Under the pieces are notes generated by a model. The model did no database searches. It had not been told where the DNA came from and saw only the letters and a list, made by a program, of their open reading frames with translations. From positions 16,678,001 to 16,742,000 of the forward strand of contig NW_027480423.1 in NCBI RefSeq assembly GCF_051401765.1: 64,000 nt of DNA, in the 5' to 3' direction. A program made the translations under genes and the position numbers. This document shows positions 1-9,800 of this stretch, piece after piece. Position 1 is the first letter of the stretch, and the number at the start of each line of letters is the position of its first letter. Source of the stretch: Calliopsis andreniformis (Eukaryota; Arthropoda; Insecta; Hymenoptera; Andrenidae).

Positions 1-829
1 AACTATTCGATCTGTTGGAGCAACACCCTAGAGTGAAGCCTCGGTTGCCCGGAACGTAGAAATGACCATAACTTTTACACTGGCATCAATTATTCATGCT
101 ATACGATGGAAAAGCTGTTGCATTTATATCGTATTTTATGCTTCTGGCGTCGACTTCTTAGGCCCCAACTATTCTATCTGGTGGAACAACGCCCTATGGT
201 GAAGCCTAGGTTGCTCGGAACGTAGAAACGACCATTACTTTCACAATGTCTGCAATTATTCGTTTTCTACGATGGAAAAGCTGTTGTATTTGTATCGTAT
301 TTTATGCTTCTGGCGTTGACTTCTTAGGCACTAACTATTCCATCTGGTGGAACAACGCCCTGGGGTCAAGCCTAGGTTGCCCGGAACGTAGAAATGACCA
401 TTTCTTTCACAATGTTCGCAATCATTCATTTTATACGATGGAAAAACTGTTGTACTTATATTGTAATTTATGCTTCGGGCGTTTACTTCTAAGGCCCTAA
501 CTATTCGATCTGGTGGAGCAACGCACTAGAGTGAAGCCTAGGTTGCCCGGGAAGTAGAAATGACCATAACAATCACATGGTTGCAATTATTCCTGTTACA
601 CGATGGAAAAACTGTTGCACCTTTATTGTATTTTATGCTTCTGGCGTTGACTTCATAGGCCCTAACTATTCGATCTGGTGGAGCAACGTCCTAGAGTGAA
701 ACCTAGGTTACCCGGAACGTAGAAATGACCAGTACTTTCACACTGGTTGCAGTTATTCGTTTTATACAATGGAAAAACTGTTCTATTTATTTTGCATTTT
801 ATGCTTCAGGCGTTGACTTCTAAGGCCCT

Positions 830-995
830 AACTATTCGAGCTGGTGGAGCAACGCCCTAGAGTGAAGCCTAGGTTGCCCGGAACGTAGAAATGACCATAA
901 CTTTCACACTGGTTACCATTATTCGTTTTATACGATGGAAAAGCTGTTGTATATATATCGTATTTTATGCTTCTGGCGTTGACTTCTAGGGCCCT
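830..995 (+). repeat. Representative 166 bp monomer
   Basis: This copy is exactly 166 bp and shows the common layout. Monomer positions 5-9 read ATTCG, 14-30 GGTGGAGCAACGCCCTA, 39-44 CCTAGG (an AvrII-type palindrome), 49-57 CCGGAACGT and 59-67 GAAATGACC. Positions 73-84 read TTTCACACTGGT, 92-108 ATTCGTTTTATACGATG, 126-140 an AT-rich run ending in GTATTTTATG, and 141-166 CTTCTGGCGTTGACTTC plus a GGCCCT end. Hand count gives 72 G+C of 166 (43%), but only about 28% over positions 81-140. Eight CpG are present, close to the number expected from base composition. The monomer start is arbitrary and was chosen at the AACTATTC landmark. Confidence 0.95.
921..937 (+). other. CENP-B-box-like segment of the monomer (weak match)
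   Basis: Compared with the mammalian CENP-B box core NTTCGNNNNANNCGGGN, this segment has TTCG, the A and the following CG in the right spacing. AT stands where GG is expected, so 7 of 9 essential bases agree. The same segment occurs in a large fraction of monomers. By my estimate a 7/9 match somewhere in a 166 bp monomer on either strand is not rare by chance (roughly one in three), so this is a position to test and not a protein-binding claim. Many monomers have lost it through TTCC or ACATGG variants. Confidence 0.25.
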
Positions 996-2924
996 AGCTA
1001 TTCCATCTGGTGGAACAACGCCCTAGGGTGAAGCCTAGGTTGCCCGGAACGTAGAAATGACCATAACTTTCACACTGGTTGCCATTATTCGTTTTACACA
1101 TGGAAAAACTGTTCTATTTTTTTGTATTTTATGCTTCGGGCGTTGACTTCTAAGGCCCTAGCTATTCGATCTGGTGGAGCAACGCCCTAGAGTGAAACCT
1201 AGGTTACCCGGAACGTAGAAATGACTAGTACTTTCACACTGTTTGCTGTTATTCCTGTTGTACGATGGAAAAACAGTTGCATCTTTATTGTATTTCATGC
1301 TTCTGGCGTCGACTTCTAAGGCCCTAACTATTCGATCTGGTGGAGTAACGCCCTAGAGTGACGCCTAGGTTACCCGGAACGTAGAAATGACCATCACTTT
1401 CACAATGGTTGGAATTATTCCTGTTATACGATGGTAAACCTGTTGTATTTTTATTGTATTGTATGCTTCAGGCGATGACTTCTAAGGCCCTAACTATTCG
1501 ATCTGGTGTAGCAACGCCCTAGTGTGAAGCCTAGGTTACCCGGAACGTAGAAATGACCAGTACTTTCACACTGGTTGCAGTTATTCGTTTTATACAATGG
1601 AAAAACTGTTCTATTTATTTTGCATTTTATGCTTCAGGCGTTGACTTCTAAGGCCCTAACTATTCGAGCTGGTGGAGCAACACCCTAGAGTGAAGCCTAG
1701 GTTGCCCGGAACGTAGAAATGACCATAACTTTCACACTGGTTACCATTATTCGTTTTATACGATGGAAAAGCTGTTGTATATATATCGTATTTTATGCTT
1801 CTGGCGTTGACTTCTAGGGTCCTAGCTATTCCATCTGGTGGAACAACGCCCTAGGGTGAAGCCTAGGTTGCCCGGAACGTAGAAATGACCATAACTTTCA
1901 CACTGGTTGCCATTATTCGTTTTACACATGGAAAAACTGTTCTATTTTTTTGTATTTTATGCTTCGGGCGTTGACTTCTAAGGCCCTAGCTATTCGATCT
2001 GGTGGAGCAACGCCCTAGAGTGAAACCTAGGTTACCCGGAACGTAGAAATGACTAGTACTTTCACACTGTTTGCAGTTATTCCTGTTGTACTATGGAAAA
2101 ACAGTTGCATCTTTATTGTATTTCATGCTTCTGGCGTCGACTTCTAAGGCCCTAACTATTCGATCTGGAGGAGTAACGCCCTAGAGTGACGCCTAGGTTA
2201 CCCGGAACATAGAAATGGCCATTACTTTCACACTGTTTGCAATTATTCGTTTTATACGATTGGAAAACTGTTGCACCTTTATTGTATTTCATGCATCTGG
2301 CGTTGACATCTAAGGCCCTAACTATTCGATCTGGTGGAGCAGGGCCCTAGAGTGAAGCCTAGGTTGCCCGGAACGTAGAAATGACCAGTACTTTCACACT
2401 GGTTGCAGTTATTCGTTTTATACAATGAAAAACTGTTCTATTTATTATGAATTTTATGCTTCGGGCTCTGACTTCTAAGGCCCTAACTATTCGATCTGGT
2501 GGAGCAACGCCCTAGAGTGAAGCCTAGGTTGCCCGGAACGTAGAACATACGATTACCTTCACACTGGTTGCAATTATTCCTGTTATACGATGGAAAAACT
2601 GTTGCACCATTATTGTATTTTATGCTTCTGGCGTTGACTTCATAGGCTCTAACTATTTGATCTGGTGGAGCAACGCCCTAGAGTAAAACATAGGTTACCA
2701 GGAACGTAGAAATGACCAGTACTTTCACACTGGTTGCAGTTATTCGTTTTATGTAATGGAAAAACTGTTCTATTTATTTTGCATTTTATGCTTCGGGCGT
2801 TGACTTCTAAGGCCCTAACTATTCGCTCTGGTGGAGCAACGACCTATAGTGAAGCCTAGTTTGCCCGGAACGTAGAAATGACCAGAACTTTCACACTGGT
2901 TGCCATTATTCGTTTTATACGATG

Positions 2925-4925
2925 GAAAAGCTGTTGTATTTATATCGTATTTTATGCTTCTGGCGTCGACTTCTTAGGCCCCAACTATTCCATCTGGTGG
3001 AACAACGCCCTATGGTGAAGCCTAGGTTGCCCGGGACGTAGAAATGACCATAACTTTCACACTGGAAGCAATTACTCGTTTTATACATGGAAAAGCTGTT
3101 CTATTTATTTTGTATGTTATGCTTCTGGCGCTGACTTCTAGGACCCTAACTATTCCATCTGGTGGAACAACGCCCTAGGGTGAAGCCTAGGTTGCCCGGA
3201 ACGTAGAAATGACCATAACTTTCACACTGGTAGCAATTATTCGTTTTATACATGGAAAAACTGTTCTATTTATTTTGTATTTTATGCTTTCGGCGTTGAC
3301 TTCTAAGGTCCTACCTATCCGATTTGGCGGAGCAACGCCCTCGAGTGAAGCCTAGGTTGCCCGGAACGTAGAAATGACCATAACTTCACACTGGTTGCTA
3401 TTATTCGTTTTATACGATGAAAAATCTGTAATATTTATATTGCATTTTATGCTTCTGGCGTTGACTTCTTAGGCCCTAGCTATTCGATCTGGTGGAACAA
3501 CGCCCTAGAGTGAAGCCTGCGATGCCCGGGACGTAGAAATGATCATTACCTTCACGCCTGTTGCAATTATTCCTGTTATACGATGAAAAAACTGTTGTAT
3601 TTTTATTGCATTTTTTCCTTCAGGCGTTGACTTCTAAGGCCGTAGCTATTCGATGTGGTGGAGCAACGCCCTAGAGTGACGTCTAGGTTGCCAGGAACGT
3701 AGAAATGACCATTACTTTCACAATGTTTGCAATTATTCACTTTATACAATGGAAAAACTGTTGTACTTATATAGTATTTTATTCTCCTGCCGTTGACTTC
3801 TTAGGCCCTGTCTGTTCGATCTGGTGTCACAGCGCCCTAGAATGAAGCCTAGGTTGCCCGGAACGTAGAAATGACCATAACTTTCTCACTGGTTACCATT
3901 ATTCGTTTTATACGATCGAAAAGCTGTTGTATTTATATCGTATTTTATGCTTCTGGCGTCGACTTCTTAGGCCCCAACTATTCCATCTGGTGGAACAACG
4001 CCCTATGGTGAAGCCTAGGTTGCCCGGGACGTAGAAATGACCATAACTTTCACACTGGAAGCAATTACTCGTTTTATACATGGAAAAGCTGTTCTATTTA
4101 TTTTGTATGTTATGCTTCTGGCGCTGACTTCTAGGACCCTAACTATTCCATCTGGTGGAACAACGCCCTAGGGTGAAGCCTAGGTTGCCCGGAACGTAGA
4201 AATGACCATAACTTTCACACTGGTAGCAATTATTCGTTTTATACATGGAAAAACTGTTCTATTTATTTTGTATTTTATGCTTTCGGCGTTGACTTCTAAG
4301 GTCCTACCTATCCGATTTGGCGGAGCAACGCCCTCGAGTGAAGCCTAGGTTGCCCGGAACGTAGAAATGACCATAACTTCACACTGGTTGCTATTATTCG
4401 TTTTATACGATGAAAAATCTGTAATATTTATATTGCATTTTATGCTTCTGGCGTTGACTTCTTAGGCCCTAGCTATTCGATCTGGTGGAACAACGCCCTA
4501 GAGTGAAGCCTGCGATGCCCGGGACGTAGAAATGATCATTACCTTCACGCCTGTTGCAATTATTCCTGTTATACGATGAAAAAACTGTTGTATTTTTATT
4601 GCATTTTTTCCTTCAGGCGTTGACTTCTAAGGCCGTAGCTATTCGATGTGGTGGAGCAACGCCCTAGAGTGACGTCTAGGTTGCCAGGAACGTAGAAATG
4701 ACCATTACTTTCACAATGTTTGCAATTATTCACTTTATACAATGGAAAAACTGTTGTACTTATATAGTATTTTATTCTCCTGCCGTTGACTTCTTAGGCC
4801 CTGTCTGTTCGATCTGGTGTCACAGCGCCCTAGAATGAAGCCTAGGTTGCCCGGAACGTAGAAATGACCATAACTTTCTCACTGGTTACCATTATTCGTT
4901 TTATACGATCGAAAAGCTGTTGTAT
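2925..4925 (+). repeat. Tandem 6-monomer higher-order repeat, two copies (period 993)
   Basis: TGGCGTCGAC at 2961 recurs at 3954, and GATTTGGCGG at 3321 recurs at 4314. Both spacings are 993, six monomers. The two copies look almost identical by eye through the GGAAGCAATTACTCG, CTTCACACTGG deletion, GCGATGCCCGG and CTGTCTGTTCG monomers. A third partial copy of the edge monomer (CGATCGAAAAGC) starts near 4867 and then departs. This is the cleanest recent duplication in zone A1. Confidence 0.9.
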
Positions 4926-5633
4926 TTACATCGTATTTTATGCTTCTGGCGTTGACTTCTTAGGCCCTAACAGTTCCATCTGGTGGAACAACGCACTAGA
5001 GTGAAGCGTGCGATGCCCGGAACGTAGAAATGATCATTACCTTCACGCTTGTTGCAATTATTCCAGTTATACGATGAAAAAACTGTTGTATTTTTATTGC
5101 AATTTTTTGCTTCAGGCGTTGACTTCTAAGATCGTAGCTATTCGATGTGGTGGAGCAACGCCCTAGAGTGACGCCTAGGTTGCCTGGAACGTAGAAATGA
5201 CCATTACTTTCACAATGTATGCAATTACTCATTTTATACGATGGAAAAACTGTTGTACTTATATTGCATTTTATTCTTCTGCCGTTGACTTCTAAGGCAG
5301 CTAACTATTCGATCTGGTGGAGCAACGGCCGAGAGTGAAGCCACGGTTGCCCGGAACGTAGAAATGACCATAAATTTCACACTGGAAACAATTATTCATT
5401 TTTTACATGGAACAGCTGTTCTATTTATTTTGTATTTTATGCTTCGGGCGTTGACTTCTATGGCCCTACCTATTCGATCTGGCGGAGCAACACCCTACAG
5501 TGAAGCCTAGTTTGTCCGGAACGTAGATACGACCATAACCATCACACAGGTTGCAATTATTCGTTTTATACGATTGAAAGACTGTTGTATTTATTTTGTA
5601 GTTTATGATTCTGGCGTTGAATTCCAAGGCCCT

Positions 5634-5799
5634 AACACTTCGACCTGGTGGAGCAATGCCTCAGAGTTCAGTCTAGGATGCCCGAAACGTCGAAATGATC
5701 GTTACTTTCACACTCGTTGCAATTATTCATGCTATACGATTGAAGAGCTGTTGCATTTTTATTGTATTTTCTGCTTCTGTATTTGAATTCAAAGGTCCT
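5634..5799 (+). repeat. Divergent monomer subtype (CCTCAGAGTT / CCCGAAACGTCG type)
   Basis: This monomer departs from its neighbours at many positions: CGACCTGGTGGAGCAATGCC, CAGAGTT in place of CTAGAGTG, CTAGGATGCCCGAAACGTCG in place of the CCGGAACGTAG core, ATGCTATACGATTGAAG, and a TTCTGTATTTGAATTC end in place of TTCTGGCGTTGACTTC. Full or partial relatives recur at 17576-17741 and 21720-21885, and in part near 14935, 18240, 21395, 22386 and 24225. It is therefore a separate lineage and not random decay. It is still in phase, at 166 bp. Confidence 0.85.
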
Positions 5800-6189
5800 A
5801 GCTATTCGACCTGGTGGGGCAACGTCCAAGAGTGAAGCATAGGTTGCCCGGAACGTTGCTATGACCATATCTTTCACACTAGTTGCAATTATTCCTGTTA
5901 TGCGATGGAACAACTGTTGTATTTATATTGTATTTTATGCTTCTGGCGTTGACTTCTAAGGCCCTAACTATCCGATCTGGTGGAGCAACGCCCAAGAGTG
6001 ATGCCTAGGTTGCCCGGAACGTAGAAATGACCACTACCTTCACGCTTGCTGCAATTATTCCTGTTATACGATGAAAAAACTGTTGTATTTTTATTGCATT
6101 TTATGCTTCAGGTGTTGACTTCTACGGCCGTAGCTATTCGATGTGGCGGAGTAACGCCCTAGAGTGAAACCTGGGTTACCCGGATCGTA

Positions 6190-6888
6190 GAAATGACCAT
6201 CACTTTCACAATGGTTGGAATTATTCCTGTTATACGATGGTAAACCTGTTGTATTTTTATTGTATTGTATGCTTCAGGCGATGACTTCTAAGGCCCTAAC
6301 TATTCGATCTGGTGTAGCAACGCCCTAGTGTGAAGCCTAGATTGCCCGGAACGTTGAAATGACCATAACCTTCACACTGGTTGCTAATATTCGTTTTATA
6401 CGGTGGAAAAACTGTTATATTTATATTGTATTTTATACTTATGGCGTTGAATTCTAAGTCCCTAGCTATTTGATCTGGTGGAGCAACGCCCTAGAGTGAA
6501 ACCTAGGTTACCCGGAACGTAGAAATGACCAGTACTTTCACACTGTTTGCAGTTATTCCTGTTATACGATGGAAAAACTGTTGCACCTTTATTGTATTTT
6601 ATGCTTCTGGCGTTGACTTCTAAGGCCCTAACTATTCGATCAGGTGGAGCAACGCCCTAGAGTGAAACCTAGGTTGGTCGAAATGTAGAAATGACCATCA
6701 CTTTCACAATGGTTGGAATTATTCCTGTTATACGATGGTAAACCTGTTGTATTTTTATTGTATTGTATGCTTCAGGCGATGACTTCTAAGGCCCTAACTA
6801 TTCGATCTGGTGTAGCAACGCCCTAGTGTGAAGCCTAGATTGCCCGGAACGTTGAAATGACCATAACTTTCACACTGGTCGCTATTAT
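6190..6888 (+). repeat. Recurrent GGTTGGAATT / GGTAAACCTG monomer, two copies 498 bp apart
   Basis: About 200 bp beginning near 6190 recurs near 6688. The landmark GGTTGGAATT lies at 6213 and 6711, a spacing of three monomers. Both carry CGATGGTAAACC, ATTGTATTGTATGC, the CAGGCGATGAC end and GTGTAGCAACGCCCTAGTG. A third copy lies at about 1400-1530. Sequence between the copies is not shared, so this looks like conversion or multiple exchanges and not a simple 3-mer duplication. Confidence 0.75.
6389..6405 (+). other. Best CENP-B-box-like variant (8 of 9 core bases)
   Basis: Here the segment reads TTCGTTTTATACGGTGG, so the core has TTCG, A, CG and one further G, lacking only the last G. The same GGTGG variant occurs near 7053-7069, 8381-8398 and 8880-8896, and a one-base relative lies near 12370. 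It may simply be a chance mutation of the common ACGATGG form that moves it closer to the mammalian consensus. Confidence 0.25.
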
Positions 6889-9800
6889 TCGTTTTATACG
6901 ATGGAAAAACCGTTCTATTTATTTTGTATTTTATGCTTCGGGCGTTGACTTCTAAGGCCCTAAATGTTTGATCTGGTGGAGCAACGACCTAGAGTGAAGC
7001 CTAGGTTGCCAGGAACGTAGAAATGACCATAACTTTCACACTGGATGCTATTATTCGTTCTATACGGTGGAAAGACTGTTATATTTATATTGTATCTTAT
7101 GCTTCTGGCGTTGACTTCTTAGGCCTTAACAATTCGATCTGGTGGAACAACGCCCTAGAGTGAAGCCTAGGTTGCCTGGAACGTACAAATGACCATCACT
7201 TTCACACGGGTTGCAATTATTAATGTTATAGGCTGGAAAGACTGTTGTATTTTTATTGTATTTTATGCTTCAGGCGTTGACTTCTGAGGCCGTAGCTATT
7301 CGATGTCGTGGAAGAACGCCATAGAGTGAAGCCTAGGTTGCCCGGAACGTAGAAATGACCATAACTTTCATACTGGTTGCAATCATTCGTTTTATATGAT
7401 GGAAGAACTGTTGTATTTATATTGTATTTTATGCTGCTGGCGTTCACTTCTTAGGCCCTAACTATTCGATCTGGTGGAACAACGCCCTGTGGTGAAGCCT
7501 AGGTTGCCGGGAACGTAGAAATGATCATAACTTTCACACTGGTCGCTATTATTCGTTTTATACGATGGAGAAACTGTTATATTTATCTTGTATTTTATGC
7601 TTCTGGCGTTCACTTCTTAGGCCCTAACTATTCGATCTGGTGGAACAACGCCCTAGGGTGAAGCCTAGGTTGCCCGGAACGTAGAAATGACCATCACTTT
7701 CATACTGGTTGCAATTACTCGTTTTATATGATGGAAAAACTGTTGTATTTATATTGTATTTTATGCTGCTGGCGTTCACTTCTTAGGCCCTAACTATTCG
7801 ATCTGGTGGAACAACGCCCTGGGGTGAAGCCTAGGCTGCCCGGAACGTAGAAATGACCATAACTTTGACACTGGTTGCTATTATTCGTTTTATACGATGG
7901 AAAAACTGTTCTATTTATTTTCTACTTTATGCTTCGGGCGTTGGCTTCTAACGCCCTAACTATTCAATCTGTTGGAGCAAAGCCCTAGGGTGTAGCCTAG
8001 GTTGCCCGGAAAGTAGAAATGACCACAACTTTCATACTGGTTGCAATTACTCGTTTTATATGATGGAAAAACTGTTGTATTTATATTGTATTTTATGCTT
8101 CTGGCGTTCACTTCTTAGGCCCTAACTATTCGATCTGGTGGAACAACGCCCTAGGGTGAAGCCTAGGTTGCCCGGAACGTAGAAATGACCATCACTTTCA
8201 AACTGGTTGCAATTAATCCTTTTATACGATGGAAAAAATGTTGTATTTTTATTGCATTTTAAGCTTCCGGCGTTGACTTCTAAGGCGCTAACTATTCAAT
8301 CTGTTGGAGCAACGCCCTAGGGTGATGCCTAGGTTGCCCGGAAAGTAGAAATGACGTTAACTTCCATACTGGTTGCAATTATTCGTTTTATACGGTGGAA
8401 AAACTGTTGTATTTATATTGTATTTTATGCATCTGGCGTTCACTTCTTAGGCCCTACCTATTCGATCTGGTGGAACAACGCCCTATGGTGAAGCCTAGGT
8501 TGACCGGAACGTATAAATGACCATAACTTTCACACCGGTAGCAATTATTCGTTTTACACGATGGAAAAGCTATTGTATTCATATTGTATTTTATGCTGCT
8601 GGCGTTCACTTCTTAGGCCCTAACTATTCGATCTGGTGGAACAACGCCCTGGGGTGAAGCCTAGGTTGCCGGGAACGTAGAAGTGACCATAACTTTCACA
8701 CTGGTCGCTATTATTCGTTTTATACGATGGAGAAACTGTTATATTTATATTGTATTTTATGCTTCTGGCGTTGCCTTCTTAGGCCCTAGCTGTTCGATCT
8801 GGTGGAACATCGCCCTAGAGTGAAGCCTAGGTTGCCCGGAACGTAGAAATGACCATAACTTTCACACTGGTTGCTTTTATTCGTTCTATACGGTGGAAAA
8901 TCTGTTATATTTATATTGTATCTTATGCTTCTGGCGTTGACTTCTTAGGCCCTAACAATTCGATCTGGTGGAACAACGCCCTAGAGTGAAGCCTAGGTTG
9001 CCTGGAACGTACAAATGACCATCACTTTCACACGGGTTGCAATTATTCCTATTATAGGATGGAAAGACTGTTGTATTTTTATTGTATTTTATGCTTCAGG
9101 CGTTGACTTCTGAGGCCGGAGCTATTCAATGTGGTGGAAGAACGCCATAGAGTGAAGCCTAGGTTGCCCGGAACGTAGAAGTGACCATAACTTTCATACT
9201 GGTTGCAATCATTCGTTTTATATGATGGAAGAACTGTTGCATTTATATTGTATTTTATGCTGCTGGCATTGACTTCTTAGGCCCTGACAATTCGATCTGG
9301 TGGAACAACGCCCTAGAGTGAAGCCTAGGTTGCCTGGAACGTACAAATGACCATCACTTTCACACGGGTTGCAATTATTCCTATTATAGGATGGAAAGAC
9401 TGTTGTATTTTTATTGTATTTTATGCTTCAGGCTTTGACTGCTGAGGCCGTAGCTATTCGATGTGGCGGAAGAACGCCATAGAGCGAAGCCTAGGTTGCC
9501 CGGAACGTACAAATGACCATAACTTTCATACTGGTTACAATCATTCGTTTTATATGATGGAAGAACTGTTGTATTTATATTGAATTTTATGCTGCTGGTG
9601 TTCACTTCTTAGGCCCTAACTATGCTATCTGCTGGAGCAACGCCCTGGGGTGAAGCCTAGGTTGCCCGGAACGTAGAAATGACTATAACTTTGACACTGG
9701 TTGCTATTATTCGTTTTATACGATGGAAAAACTGTTCTGTTTATTTTGTATTTTATGCTTCGGCCGTTGACTTCTAAGGCCCTAACTGTTTGATCTGCTG

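Larger units (their letters stand above)
695..2215 (+). repeat. Tandem 5-monomer duplication (period 828)
   Basis: The segment from about 695 to 1390 recurs at about 1523-2215. A landmark AGTACTTTCACACTGG lies at 731 and again at 1559, a spacing of 828, or five monomers. Shared rare changes include GAGCTGG after ATTCGA, the TATATATATCG form, TTTACACATGG and GAGTGACGCC. Small differences, such as GTACGATGG against GTACTATGG, show the copies have begun to diverge. Confidence 0.85.
1..6870 (+). repeat. Zone A1 of the array
   Basis: About 41 monomers. Zone markers are TTCTTAGGCCCCAACTATTC followed by CATCTGG with GCCCTATGGTG, the short ACATGGAAAAACTG form with a one-base deletion, and a GCGATGCCCGG monomer whose AT-rich part ends TTTTTTCCTTCAGG (for example near 3618, 4611 and 5110). 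The one- and two-base deletions make the mean period here about 165.6. The same markers return in zone A2. No other element is present. The right limit is approximate. Confidence 0.8.

Noticed and set aside
110..160. Promoter-like TTGACT and TATA-like AT-rich words in every monomer
   Set aside because: They recur as part of the satellite with no gene downstream, and such AT-rich words are expected by chance. Satellite transcription is possible but not shown by sequence.
150..172. Telomere-like TTAGGC and CCCTAA words in TTCTTAGGCCCTAAC
   Set aside because: Only one copy per monomer and never in tandem, so it is part of the satellite unit and not a telomeric repeat.
246..500. Open frames of 60-100 codons on the plus strand (for example here, 15008-15298, 17963-18241, 24289-24579)
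   Set aside because: They fall at the same monomer phase, contain translated satellite motifs only, and end where the 166 bp period shifts the frame. Matching pairs are explained by segmental duplication. No coding signal, start context or known domain is seen.
8260..8285. HindIII-type site AAGCTT suggesting a described 166 bp HindIII satellite
   Set aside because: AAGCTT appears only in isolated variants (near 8268 and 11748), not in the consensus, so length alone does not support that identification.
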